Numbered from the stretch's first letter, positions 36,071-46,937 are shown. The stretch: 64,000 nt of DNA from Chionoecetes opilio (GCA_016584305.1 JACEEZ010019106.1:1-64000), one strand, 5' to 3'. The notes: generated by a model not told the origin, from the letters alone. Translations and numbers: made by a program.

Positions 36071-36633
36071 CGCCTATAGTCTTTTCACTTTATCAAGTCA
36101 CTTGTCGGAATTATCCACCAACCCCTCTCAATGATTAGTAGAGTGGTAGTTTTGTCCCCCACCCACCCCCCTTGTGAGGGAGGTATTGTTCGCTCACCAT
36201 AGGGGGAGAGTAGGAATGTATAGGTATAGAATTATAATGGTAATGGGTAAAAATCAAAGCGACTAAAGTGACTTGATACATTGGAAAGACTGTAGTCAAT
36301 ATGTAGTAGTAATATCAATAACACGCAGCACAGAGGCGGGAGATTTAAGCGCTCTTACCTTCAACATTAATAGACATAGGCTACTATCTTTCGTATACTA
36401 CTTTCTGCCAGTGCATTTTTTACATCATAACTGGGCGAGCAAAATGTCTCCCAGTGATGAGAAACTGTCGCCCAGCAAGGACATTTTTAAGGTACTGGGC
36501 GACAAGATATTTATTCATAAAATCCTGCTGGGATGCAATGGCTCATCATGGCTGTGTGTGTAAGATCCGGAAGTACATTCTTATTACTGTTTTGAAATTT
36601 TGATCTTCATTTATATCTATTTCTTCTGTTATT

Positions 36634-36964
36634 TTCTATTAAGCTGTATTTTAACAGCTATGACTACTACCACCCTTCTGGATATCCAAAGAATGTCGCC
36701 CAGTAAGATTTGCTTAAAAAATGCTCTGCTTTCTACTACTTTCTACTACTACTTTCATACTACTTTAAAAGTCTATATAGATCTTGCTTACCTTCATGTT
36801 TCAGGACAGCCACGAGGGCGGAGGCGGCTTCACTGCGTCCAGAAGAGATAATGTAACACACGTACATTGCCTCCAGCCACCTTGCATCCCTAGCCATAAC
36901 ACTGTCCAGTCTTCATCTGGAACTCCTTATCGGCTCCGTACTATAATAACCATGCACATCATAA
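36634..36964. other. No supported gene
   Basis: Contains a second AATGTCGCCCAGTAAGAT block resembling one in the duplication (about 36442-36490), and a weak acceptor-like ATGTTTCAG at about 36797-36805 before an 80-base open stretch. Too weak to call. Confidence 0.4.
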
Positions 36965-37370
36965 CTGAGTCTATCATTATATTCTAATCATCTATCTCCC
37001 TATTTGTGAACCAATTTATGCCTATTTCATTCTCTTTTAGATCTACGTCGCAGTAACTGAGTCTATTGTAATCATCTATCAGCCTATTTGTGAACCAATT
37101 TATGCCTATTTTAGATCTACGGCGCAGTAACTGAGTCTATTGTAATCATCTATCACCCTATTTGTGAACCAATTTATGCCTATTTTAGATCTACGGCGCA
37201 GTAAATGAGTATTCTAATCATCTATCAGCCTATTTGTGAACCAATTTATGCCTATTTCATTCCCTTTTACATAGATCTACGTCGCAGTAACCGAGTCTAT
37301 TCTAATCATCTGTCTCCCTATTTGTGAACCAGTGTATGCCTCTCCTTTTTTTATTTAAGATCTACGATAC
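36965..37370. repeat. Tandem repeat, ~65-95-bp units, about 5 copies
   Basis: Each unit has TAATCATCTATC, CCTATTTGTGAACCAA, TTTATGCCTATTT, an optional CATTCTCTTTTA and GATCTACG(T/G)CGCAGTAA. Unit length varies because the optional block is present or absent. CCTATTTGTGAACCAG also occurs at about 17700. Confidence 0.9.
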
Positions 37371-37872
37371 TCCAGTTTGAAGCAGCTATTGTTTCTTTGT
37401 TCTATATAGGTTGATGTCTTGAGTCTTGTGTTTCCAGGGCCCCGCAGAGGTATTAGAGCATTAGGGTAACGATAAGGCCCCGAGGCTGATTTGTGTCGTC
37501 CAGTAGGTCAACTCTAATCTTGTAAATACCTTACTATATCTGATTCACCTACAGCTTCCAATAGTAGTAGGGAAGTTTTTGAAGGCAACACAGGCTGGTT
37601 TGGACCTCAGCACGCGAGAATGCCCCAATTAACTTATTAAGAAAGGAGTTTTGAGTCTCAGCTATTACACAGGGGTCGAAATATCTGTATGTATTAAAGT
37701 AATCGTCCAGACCCATTTTTTCTTTGCATAATTATGTTGAATGTTCATTCAAAATACCTAATCCACAAAAAATTATTAATTTCCACGCCTTATTTCCCTA
37801 GAAACATGAGTTTTGTAAAAAGCGCGGGAAAAACAACAGCCCCATTCCAGCCGTGGCGGGAAACTTGCTGGC
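37371..37872. other. No recognised feature
   Basis: Unique DNA leading to the hairpin. No exon is supported. Confidence 0.45.
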
Positions 37873-38384
37873 GACGTCACACGAGTGAGTCCCAGCCCGG
37901 CCCTATACAAATACACGGAGACTCGGAGAAAACTGTAGTACTTGGGGAATTTTGGGTGTTTCTGATATTTTTTTTTTGCGATGTGGCATATACTTGCATC
38001 CTTCATGGAAACAGCAAGAAAGCTGTGCCTTTGCAGAGAGCTTAGCACCCATTTCTGACCTATATGACCATGATAATGTCTGTGCAGCGCCTGACAGTGG
38101 CGGGTGAGAGGAGCGCGGCTAGACAATGTGCTTCACACCGCGCTCCTCTCACCCGCCACTGTCAGGCGCTGCACAGACATTATCATGGTCAAATAGGTCG
38201 GAAATGGGTGCTAAGCTCTCTGCAAAGGCACAGTTTTCTTGCTGTACCCATGAAGGATGCAAGTATATGCCATATCGCAAAAAAAAAATCAGAAACACCC
38301 AAAATTCCCCAAGTACTACATTTTTCTCCGTGTCTCCGTGTATTTGTATAGGCCGGGCTGGGAGGCTCACTCGTGACGTTGTCG
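37873..38384. repeat. ~240-bp-arm inverted repeat (long hairpin)
   Basis: The left arm (37873-38118) and right arm (38138-38384) are near-identical inverted copies around a 19-base loop (38119-38137). Arm landmarks are CACGAGTGAG/CTCACTCGTG, CCAGCCCGGCC/GGCCGGGCTGG, CTTGGGGAATTTTGGGTGTT and its complement, and GAGAGGAGCGCGG/CCGCGCTCCTCTC at the tip. Arms differ by a few substitutions and indels. A short direct repeat AGCCGTGG lies near each end (37849-37856, 38385-38392). Confidence 0.95.
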
Positions 38385-38875
38385 AGCCGTGGTGTGTCGT
38401 CTGCTGTCCGCCAGTTGTGTTTTGAGAGCTCGGGGAATTTACAGATTTTGAATGCGGATCATTTAAAAACGGGTGACTGGATGCAAAATGTGACAACATA
38501 TTGTTGATATACTCGATCATAGCTATATTTTGACTGCATTAAATCAGGAATGATGAAATGGTCTGGACGATTACTTTAAGGAGAAGCAGAAAGTATGGCG
38601 ATTATGTGCGTGGTGAGGCTAGAAGAGCGAGCCAAGAGTGCGTGTGTGTGACGGCAGACCCTTATCTGACCTGGCTTTCCTTCGTCTTATCATGTACTGA
38701 GCGGCCTCTGAACGCTATGAACGTGTCTATAGTCTTACCACCATGGGCCTGCACGTGGAGTTACAGCAGCCTACGAGGTCACACCAGGTCACACGGGGTC
38801 AGTATAGGCCGTGCTGTGCTATTCTTCCAAGAAAATGCAAAATCATAGCACTGAATTTAGTTTAGCCTGCCCTGC
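38385..38875. other. No recognised gene
   Basis: Unique DNA. A 96-codon plus frame (38558-38848) has no domain signature. Confidence 0.4.
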
Positions 38876-39280
38876 AATCGATAGTAGTAGTAGTAGTGGT
38901 TGCTGTTATGGTAGAAGTCGTAGTAGTAGTAGAAGTAGTGGTAGTAATAGTAGTGGAAATAATAGTAGTAGTGGAGTAGGGAGGGCAGAAGTATATAGGC
39001 AGCATTTAGGCGAGTATGCTCTCCAATCGGTGGTAGCAGTAGTAGTTGTAGGTAGTGGTTGTGGTTGTTGCTATGGCAGTAGTAGTAGGAGGAGTAGTAG
39101 TAATGATAGTAATAGTAGTGAACATAGTAGTAGTAGTGGAGTATGGGAGGGCAGATCGAGGTGTAGGCAGATTTAGTTTAGCCTGCCCTGCAATCGATAG
39201 TAGTAGTAGTAGTGGTTGTTGTTATGGCAGTAGTAGTAGTAGTAGTAGTAGTGGTATATAGTAATAGTAGTAGTAGAGTA
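38876..39280. repeat. (TAG)n-rich region with internal duplication
   Basis: Several TAG/GTA runs. A block starting TTTAGTTTAGCCTGCCCTGC followed by AATCGATAGTAG occurs at about 38858 and again at 39173, so a ~315-bp segment was duplicated with its repeat. Confidence 0.85.
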
Positions 39281-40725
39281 GCAGTGGAGTAGTAGGCAAA
39301 TATAGTTTAGTCTGGCCTTTAAACCCCCGAGGCGCCGCTCTCTGTCACAAGTTCACAACAACAACACAACCACCACACAGACAACCAGTTTCGTCTGCTA
39401 CACTTCGTAAGTATTTAACCCTTTCCACACCCTTATTACGCCACACACACACGCTCAGGTTAGAGTTGAGCCATCAGAGCACCGGTAGACACAAGGTTAG
39501 GGGAGGTGTGTTAAGGAATAATGGGTTAAATGTGATGTTATAAATGTTGAATGTTGATCTTTCTCCATGGCTGTGGTAGACGCTGCTTTGCTAGGCTGGC
39601 GACTCCCTAACCTCACCGCGTCATTATATATTGATGCCTACTGTCTTATGTATGTGTGTGTACGTGTGTGTGTGTGTGTGTGTGTGTGTTGTTACCAGTG
39701 TGCATATATTTAAGGCAAAGTTTAAGCTGGTTTGGGGTGTAAAATGTCCGCTGGCCTGGCTATGTAATGTCCGTAGGTAACAGACCGTCGAAACTTCCAA
39801 CATAGTGCATCGTCGAACCTTCCAAGTCATTTATTTACGTTGGTACACAGGCAACAGGTGTGTAGTGACAGGTGTGGTGTGTGTGGTAAAGCGAGAGAGG
39901 CTAAGAGTGAGGTATTAGCCCCCCAGTGTGTGTGTGTGATCTAAAGAACGAACGCGCAGTTCTCGTCCACTATAACGGCGTCAGACCCGTACCGCCGCGG
40001 CCACGGGTACGGCGCGGGCCACAGTGGTCCATAGAAGCTAATCTCGGGCACGCGGAACTCAAACCTAGGATCAGCGCATCAAGGTATACCCTGGGTACGT
40101 CTCTGTAGTATTCAGCTTGAGACACTTAGTGAAAACACGTCATAATATTATATTTACCGGTATCAAACTCAAATGTCATGTTTCAGGGAGAATATTACGC
40201 TGAAAGGCTAATATGGCGGCAATGTATTTATCGTCTACCCTATATTTATCAATAACACTACTCCTATTGTCACTAATATTCCATAAATAAGGTATTTAAT
40301 GGTAAATTTCACCTTATTTCCCATTAAATAGGTCTATATATCGGGAACAAACACTAAACATTACCGCCCAGCTAGTTACTGCACGCTGATTGGCTGAGAC
40401 CAGAGCAAGGCCGCTGATTGGCTGAAGGGAATCTTGCCTCGCCGCCATTTTACGTGGTGCCAATTAGTATTTAAAACGAATAGTCACTTTTTTATTCGTG
40501 GACCGATTATGGATTGTATAGTCTTAATGAAAACCCCAGCTCTTTTTATGACTTCCCATATAAAGTCTGCGATACTTAAGGCCTTCGTAAAATAAATACG
40601 ATTCAATCATTTAGTAACACCGTAGATTTCAGCGATATTTTGTTGATAATTCTTTTTTTACATCAAATAGAGGAGGATGTTTGTGTATTTTAATATATTT
40701 CTATATTTCCGCATCGTTTTATGTA
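39281..40725. other. Unique DNA; promoter-like CCAAT boxes, (TG)n
   Basis: A (TG)n tract lies at about 39667-39689. CTGATTGGCTGA, the inverted CCAAT box, occurs twice at 40388-40430. A GTAAGT follows a C-rich segment at 39409 and could be a first-exon donor. None of these is enough to call a transcription start. Confidence 0.3.
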
Positions 40726-40729
40726 TTAA

Positions 40730-41445
40730 CCCTTTCACGCACGGTGACGCGATCGCGTCAAAACGGGCCCGTGTACATCTTAGCTTTTGACGCGAATTGC
40801 GTCAAAAAACATAAAAAAATTCGCCAAAAATAAAGTATTTATCAGAATTGCATCAAAATTTTCTGCGTTAAGATCCAAGCCAGGCCTATAAAATAAACTA
40901 ATTGTCAACTCGCTCGTGCAAATGGATTTGAAGTGATAAGGGCCCGTGTCCCTGTTCACTCTCAGCAGGCAGCGTGTCAGCCCGCCTTCTTAGCCATCCG
41001 TCTTCCAACATGTGTTTCAGTTTTCCTCCATTTTCTCAAAATATACTGGCCATATGAAAATGATAATGGTAGCGTTGGAATCCTCATAAAAGTCCGCTTT
41101 TATTGACATATAAACCATAAGAAGTTGACTCAGGAAGTATTGAGCTACGAAGTGGTGAACGTAAGTATTTCTTATTTCTCTTTACTCAGTGTTTTTTGAA
41201 GTCGTTAAACTCCGCTATTTATTTGCATTTCTTGTTATTTTTGTCTTTCATAAGGCAGAAATAAAACTCTTGCAAAAACCAACGATATATATAATCCAGG
41301 AAAAAAGAATAATCGTGGTTGAAATTGATAACATAAACAAAACATTCGCCGCACAGTCAGGCCATTCCGCGGGGCAACTTAGAGAGCCCCAAATTGATGT
41401 CGCAGTGGACGGAAAAACTTAATAAACTTTTTGTGCGTGAAAGGG
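40730..41445. mobile_element. piggyBac-type MITE, TTAA target site (copy 1)
   Basis: 716 bases flanked by TTAA on both sides (40726-40729, 41446-41449). It begins CCCTTTCACGCAC and ends GTGCGTGAAAGGG, perfect 13-base terminal inverted repeats. The target TTAA and CCC start are those of piggyBac elements. There is no transposase frame, so it is non-autonomous. Copy 2 is at 44217-44914 in opposite orientation. Confidence 0.9.
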
Positions 41446-41919
41446 TTAATCACGCGCCTGATGGCTGTATTTTGTTTATTTATTTTAGGCGGGTTTTGTT
41501 TACATCTTAACGTCTAAATTGTTCCTCCTTCTAAATGAGCTGTGAGGATATTTGTGTGTGATTAGCTATGCCTACAGGCGCAGTGTGTTTGTGTGTTTAT
41601 GGAACGTGTTTTCCACGTGTTTACTGGAGGAATACATCTGACTCAGTGGTTGAAAGGTCAAATTATCGAAAAAACAAAACATGTATTGCTCCATGGTTTC
41701 AATACTGAACGAGGATCTGTTACTGTTTATAAGCACACATCATATAGTATTTGCCCATATTTTTTCACGAATTATTGAGCCTTGGGTAAAAAGTCAATTT
41801 TTGGTATGGTAAATTTAGGTTTTTTTCGAACACTCGAGTTGGATGTCAAGATCAAGAAGAGCTCTGATCCAGCTCTTGATGACGTCACAGCGGCCATATT
41901 GGAAATTTATTCTTATTCG
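41446..41919. other. No recognised gene
   Basis: AT-rich unique DNA. Confidence 0.45.
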
Positions 41920-42240
41920 TACATTTATACCTCAATTTACGCCTCCCCGTGCAATATTCAAGGCTATATAAGGAGTAAGAAAGGCTATGGGGCTGTATTG
42001 CATGATATTACCCATTGACAAAGACAATATATGCACGATAAATAGGTAAAAAATGGTAAATTTTTGGCTTCACTTATCTTATTTGTCTTATTTTCTTCTG
42101 CTGTTTACCTCAATTTACGGGTTCCCTTGCAATATTCAAGGCTATGTAAGGGGTAAGAAAGGGTGTGGGGCTGTATTGCATGATATAACACCCAAGCAGA
42201 GGCAATATATGCACGCTAAATGGGTAAAAATTGGGTATTT
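41920..42240. repeat. ~175-bp direct duplication
   Basis: ACCTCAATTTACG, TGCAATATTCAAGGCTAT, GGGGCTGTATTGCATGATAT and CAATATATGCACG occur in the same order at about 41930-42050 and 42107-42230. Confidence 0.85.
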
Positions 42241-42462
42241 CTGGCTTCAAAACTCCGCTATTATAAAAACAAGTGTTTTATTTATATTCTAATAGATTTT
42301 GATGTGTTTGTGTCCTCACTAATAACTTCTTGGTCTAAATCACGTTGTTTTTCATAAGGGGGCGAGGCGTAGTGCAAAAAACAAGGGGGGCTAAGAGAGT
42401 ATGGAAGTATTATTAATATTGTACCATATAAACTATGGTAGAATGAAGTAGTAGACTACGTA

Positions 42463-42700
42463 CCGTAGATAACAGTAAAGTTGCCACCTGCTCTAATGTC
42501 GCCAGGCGCCATATATTACGAATTATAGCATCACTACTGATTTTCATGTGCCACTGAAGATGATACACAGTAGTTTATATCATGACTGTATAATCTACCC
42601 TGTTTCAGCGTTATTTTATGCTTTGTAGCTGCAAGTATATCGGTTTCAAATTTCGCTACTCGTTTTATTTTTGGGCGACGACGACGGCGGGAGGACACTT
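42463..42700. mobile_element. Foldback MITE, half copy
   Basis: Starts TA|CCGTAGATAACAGTAAAG and runs through TAATGTCGCCAGGCGCCATA and CATGACTGTATAATCTACCC to GGCGGGAGGACACTT. This is the inverted counterpart of 53105-53360, and the other half of the element is missing. Confidence 0.85.
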
Positions 42701-43147
42701 ATTGCTGTATGTATATGGTTTTCACTTTAATTTTGGAGGGCAATGATCTAGTAACTTTGTATTTTATATTAATCCTCTCAATGGCAAAATACCTTTAGGT
42801 TTTACTCCATGATAGACATACTGCAAGTTTCGACAGAGTTCCTCGGTCTACCGTCAAAATTTCCATTTTCTACCGTCGAAAGTGCATTCCGTCGAAACTT
42901 CCTGTAATCATGTCCGTATATCCTCGGCCCTGACTATTGCACCGCCGTGTTATGTATTGCAGGTTATATATCGTTGTGTTGGTGAGTAATACATGTGTTA
43001 TGTGTGTGTGGCTCAGTGTTGCTTTTAGGGCGAGTTATTTTGGTGGTCCTGATAATATTTTTTTTATATAGATTTTTTCTTTTTGTGTTTGTGTGTGTGG
43101 AGGAAAGGGAGAGTCTAGCAAGGGTGATTTAGGAGGTACATCTTAGA
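42701..43147. other. No recognised gene
   Basis: Unique DNA with short TACCGTC-type motifs near 42850-42890. Confidence 0.4.
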
Positions 43148-43340
43148 CATAGTGTGGTAGGGTGTGTGGTTAATGTGGTAGGGTGTGTGTGTGGTTAATG
43201 TGGTAGGGTGTGTGTGTGGTTAATGTGGTAGGGTGTGTGTGTGGTTAATGTGGTAGGGTGTGTGTGTGGTTAATGTGGTAGGGTGTGTGTGTGGTTAATG
43301 TGGTAGGGTGTGTGTGTGGTTAATGTGGTAGGGTGTGTGG
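43148..43340. repeat. Minisatellite, ~25-bp unit
   Basis: Seven to eight nearly perfect units of GTGGTTAATGTGGTAGGGTG plus a short (TG)n; the first and last are truncated. Confidence 0.95.
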
Positions 43341-43524
43341 TACAGTTCAGTTCAGTACAGTTGTGGGTCGGGAGTCAGGCCTTTTTTATGGGCACTCCCT
43401 GACGTGTTTCTTCTGGCTGTCTGGGTCTTGAGTTAGTGGTCTTCTCTTATGCTGTCTTTTAATTTCTTTCTCTTTCTTTCCTCTTATTTTCTCTGGTCAT
43501 CCAAAAACTGTTGATTGTTCTTTT

Positions 43525-43925
43525 TGCTTCTTCCACATTCCCCTCTCCAAACAAATACTCCCCCACTATAGCCTCTTCCTCCTCTATATAAGGTTGTTGT
43601 AGCCTCACACTTTACTTGCAAGGGAGGGAAGGAAGGGGGCAGACATTCCCCTCTCCAAACAAATACTCCCCCACTATAGCCTCTTCCTCCTCTATATAAG
43701 GTTGTTGTAGCCTCACACTTTACTTGCAAGGGAGGAGGAAGGGGCAGACATTTCCCCTCCAAACAATACTCCCATTACCCTCCTCCTCTATAAGGTTGTT
43801 GTAGCTCTCCACTTTACTTGCAAGGGAGGGTAAGGAAGGGGCGCATTCCCCTCACCATCAAATACTCCCCCATTATCCTCTTTCCTCCTCTTATAATGTT
43901 AAGTAGCCTTCACACTTTTCTTTCT
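43525..43925. repeat. ~110-120-bp tandem repeat, about 4 copies
   Basis: Units carry ATTCCCCTCTCCAAACAAAT, ACTCCCCCACTATAGCC, ATAAGGTTGTTGTAGCC and TTTACTTGCAAGGGAGG. The first two are nearly identical, the last two progressively decayed. Confidence 0.93.
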
Positions 43926-44216
43926 TTCATTAGTTGCTGCCCTGATCCTCCTTTGGCAACCATATTCTCACGTGTGGTGATTATTTTCTCCGCCAGGTAA
44001 CACTACATCGTATTTGCCGGCCATCGTCTTGTACTTGGCGAAGCTGTACTACGTTCTTTCCTTTCCTTCCCACCCTAGCTTTCTTGTGGTGTATTTCCAG
44101 GCCACACGTTTGTTTATCAAGCATTTTATTCATATTTTGTCTCTTGGTATGAATCTGATAAAGACTGATAGGAAATAATGAGGTTTGAAGCCACCGGATA
44201 AACAAATAAGTGTTAA

Positions 44217-44914
44217 CCCTTTCACGCACCAAAAGTTTAATAAGTTTTTCCGTCCACTGTGACATCCGTCTTATGCTCCCTAAGGGGCCCCGCGAAATGG
44301 CCTGACTGTGCGGCGAATTATTTTTTTATGTTATCAATTTCACCAACGTGTATTCTTTTTTCCTGGCATTATTATATATCATTGGTTTTGCAAGAGATTA
44401 TTCTGCCTTATGAAAGAAAAAAATAACAAGAAATGCAAATAAATAGCAGAATTTACCGACTCCGAAAAAACATTGAGTAAAGAGAAATAAGAAATACTTA
44501 CGTTCACCACTTCGTAGCTCAAAACTTCCTGGGTCAACTTTTTATGGTTTATATGCCAATAAAAGCGGATTTTTATGAGGATTCCAACGCTACCATCCAT
44601 TATAATTTTCATATGGCCATCATGGCCAGCTCGGGACACGTTTTAAAGGGACGACAAGCCGCGCTCACAGGCTGCCTGCTGAGTGGAAACTGACACACAA
44701 ACCCTTATCATTTCACATCCGCTCACACACGAGAGTTGACAATTAGTTTATTTTATAGGTCTAGCTTGGATCTTTGACGCAGAAAATGTTGACGCAATTC
44801 TGATAAATACTTTATTTTTGGCGAATTTTTAACTGTTTTTTACGCAATTCCCGTCAAAAGCTCAGATTGCAGACGGGCCGTTTTGAGGGGAGCGCGGCAC
44901 CGTGCGGGAGAGGG
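44217..44914. mobile_element. piggyBac-type MITE, TTAA target site (copy 2)
   Basis: 698 bases flanked by TTAA (44213-44216, 44915-44918). It is the inverse of copy 1: its left end CCCTTTCACGCACC continues AAAAGTTTAATAAG, the complement of copy 1's right end. The right terminus is decayed (GTGCGGGAGAGGG). No transposase. Confidence 0.88.
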
Positions 44915-44929
44915 TTAATATAGGATGTA

Positions 44930-45320
44930 ATAATATGTTTCTTTTTAGGTGACAAATTTTTCTAGTGATGCATATCTTTTAAGTGATAAATTTTTCTATA
45001 TGTACCTTTTTGAGTCATTGATTTTTCCATTTCTATCTTTTTAAGGGATTATTTTTTTCAATATATAGGCCTTATATCTTTTTAAGGGATAAATTTCTCC
45101 ATATGTATCTTTATAAGTGATACATTTTTCCATATATACCTTTTTAAGGGATAAATTTCTCCATATATAGGCCCTGTATCTTTTTAAGGGATTAATTTCT
45201 CCATATATAGGCCCTGTATCTTTTTAAGGGATTAATTTCTCCATACGTGAGTACCTTATTACAGGATAAATTTTTCTCCCATGTTTATTTTTGAATGATT
45301 ATTTTTCCATATGTATCTTT
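44930..45320. repeat. Degenerate ~40-bp tandem repeat
   Basis: Eight to ten imperfect units of ATCTTTTTAAGGGAT, AAATTTCTCCATAT and optional ATAGGCCCTGT. It lies in the intron directly upstream of the NDUFS1 exon. Confidence 0.9.
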
Positions 45321-45412
45321 TTCCCTGATCCTTTCCTGTGTAGCATCTGTGTGATGACTGTTTGCTGTGCCTCCATGTGAACCACTTGCTCCTTTTTGTT
45401 GATGTCAAATAG

Positions 45413-45567
45413 CTGCGGCCTGTGCCATGCCAGTGATGAAGGGCTGGCACGTCAAGACGGACAGTGACATGACCCGCAAAGCCCGAGAGGGGGTCATGGA
45501 GTTCCTTCTCATCAATCACCTGGTTGACTGTCCCATCTGTGACCAAGGTGGCGAGTGTGATCTGCAG
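45413..45567 (+). CDS. NDUFS1: NADH-ubiquinone oxidoreductase 75 kDa subunit, one exon
   Basis: Internal exon between TCAAATAG (acceptor) and CTGCAG|GTGAGA (donor), 155 bases, starting in phase with two bases of a codon and ending on a codon boundary. The 51-residue translation includes [21 protein letters not shown] and [18 protein letters not shown]. These match the N-terminal iron-sulfur region of complex I subunit NDUFS1. The Cys of ACAMP is the last ligand of the 2Fe-2S cluster N1b, and H-x3-C-x2-C-x5-C binds the 4Fe-4S cluster N5; all ligands are present. The protein carries electrons in the peripheral arm of mitochondrial complex I. No neighbouring NDUFS1 exon was found in the window, so introns are long or the gene is split by the assembly. 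Confidence 0.95.
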
Positions 45568-45584
45568 GTGAGACATGTGCTCAC

Positions 45585-45604
45585 ACACACACACATGCAC
45601 ACGC

Positions 45605-45660
<56 letters not shown>
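45585..45660. repeat. (AC)n microsatellite just after the NDUFS1 donor
   Basis: AC repeat with ATGCAC and ACGCAC steps, beginning 18 bases downstream of the exon. Confidence 0.96.
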
Positions 45661-45662
<2 letters not shown>

Positions 45663-45877
45663 CATGAATCTCATGAAGATCCGCCACCCCATCTATACTT
45701 AGGTGACCTATCCGTGGATGTGGCCCCCCAGAACCCCCCGCTAGTTCACTAACTTAACCTGGACATTGGTGACGTAACCTAACCTTACTGGGTTATCAAA
45801 CCACTCTCACCCACATGAAGATCGGCCACCCCAAAAATAGCTGGGCTGGCGGATCTTCTTCATGAGACCCCATTTAA

Positions 45878-46050
45878 GTAGCCATTTGCATACCTCCAGT
45901 TGTATAAATAAGATCAAGTATATATGAATTCCAGTCTAGTGTTAGGCGGAGGCGGTGGGAGGCAATTAAATTAGCCATTTGCATACCTCCAGTAGTATAG
46001 CTAAGATAATGACCTCCAGTCTAGTGTGTGAGGCGGAGGCCAGGCCCATT
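45878..46050. repeat. Short local duplication
   Basis: AGCCATTTGCATACCTCCAG, TATA(A/G), AAGAT and CCAGTCTAGTGT then GGCGGAGGC occur in the same order at about 45881-45953 and 45972-46040. A 99-codon plus frame (45979-46278) starts inside; its translation is not recognised. Confidence 0.75.
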
Positions 46051-46261
46051 AACCGCCGGGTGTTTCAGCTGGTGGTGAATGACGTGCAGGGTTCGAGCCT
46101 GACATTGCTGGACTTCACAATGAGCTACATGCCCACCTCTGTCCCCTACGTGCCCTTCATGTTCCCTCCCATCACCTCCTCAGCCACCCACCTATGTCAC
46201 CGGCTTCTGCCTACCTTACTACTTCACTGCCGCAGGTTTTTGTTACTACAGTACACTTATT

Positions 46262-46398
46262 TAGTCTACCTAACCTAACCTTACCTTACCTTACCTAACC
46301 TTACCTTACCTTACCTTACCTAACCTAACCTTACCTTACCTTACCTTACCTAACCTTACCTTACCTTACCTTACCTTACCTTACCTTACCTTACCTTA
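46262..46398. repeat. (TTACC)n pentamer array with CCTAA steps
   Basis: CCTTA repeats interspersed with CCTAA units, the complement of the arthropod telomere repeat TTAGG. About 27 units; mostly the non-canonical CCTTA. Confidence 0.95.
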
Positions 46399-46529
46399 CT
46401 ACATCACTGCCGCAGGTTTATGTTATGACACTGATTGAGTCTCATGTCACCACTACATCTCTTAAGAGTATGTATGAAGACATCCTACACCCTTTATGTT
46501 ATGACACTGATTGAGTCTCGTGTCACCAC

Positions 46530-46734
46530 TATAGTCTATTCACTTAAGCTGGATTCTTGGGAGCTGCTCGATGCCTACCCGAGTATGTAAGGACGTCGCT
46601 GATTGGCTGATGCACGCGGGCTGGGTGGTGATGGTGGTGGTATTTTGGTAGCCTCAGCCAATCAGCGACGTCCTTACATACTCAGGTAGGCATCGAGCAG
46701 CTCCCAAGAATCCAGCTTAAGTGAATAGACTATA
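46530..46734. mobile_element. Hairpin MITE, 84-bp arms
   Basis: The left arm TATAGTCTATTCACTTAAGC continues to GACGTCGCTGATTGGCTGA; the right arm is its complement with about two mismatches, around a ~37-base G/T-rich loop. It sits inside the second copy of a locally duplicated block (TTGAGTCTC(A/G)TGTCACCAC). The first copy (about 46446-46463) reads straight through CACCACTACATCTC and looks like the empty site. Flanking CTA repeats suggest a short target-site duplication. Confidence 0.9.
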
Positions 46735-46937
46735 CCTACATCTCTTAACCCCTTCACGGCCAGATCTTTCCTTGGCTATATAAAATTGTCTGTTTATTTG
46801 CCATAAAACTACCAAAAAGTAACTAAATATACCAAAATAGCTATGGCAAGGCTTTAATTTTAAAAAGGTCATAATCAACATTCATGATTTTCAGTGAAAA
46901 TGCCTCCACAGGTGCTAGGCTAGTGTGGGTGGTCCTA

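Larger units (their letters stand above)
30871..36633. repeat. Tandem duplication, copy B (~5.8 kb)
   Basis: Second copy, starting TTTTGGTGGTGG directly after a (GA)n run at 30848-30870 and ending at TTCTTCTGTTATT near 36633, beyond which the sequence differs from the A/B junction. Copy B keeps the 79-codon exon intact and has fewer apparent insertions than A. Whether the two copies are truly in tandem in the genome or are two haplotypes placed side by side cannot be told from sequence alone. Confidence 0.95.

Noticed and set aside
37776..38425. Similar open frames on both strands of the hairpin
   Set aside because: They are the two arms of one inverted repeat read in opposite directions; frames are interrupted by a poly-Lys run from an A tract.
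39926..40108. tRNA-like GC-rich segment
   Set aside because: I could not fold a cloverleaf with proper A and B boxes by eye.
40388..40430. Paired inverted CCAAT boxes as a promoter of NDUFS1
   Set aside because: The same CTGATTGGCTGA motif occurs inside the hairpin MITE at about 46610, and no first exon could be identified nearby.
45979..46278. 99-codon plus-strand frame
   Set aside because: Starts in a local duplication and ends in the CCTTA array; no domain, no splice support.
46747..46770. TTAACCCCTTCACGGCC as a third piggyBac-type terminus
   Set aside because: No matching inverted end with TTAA was found nearby; similarity to CCCTTTCACGCAC is partial.
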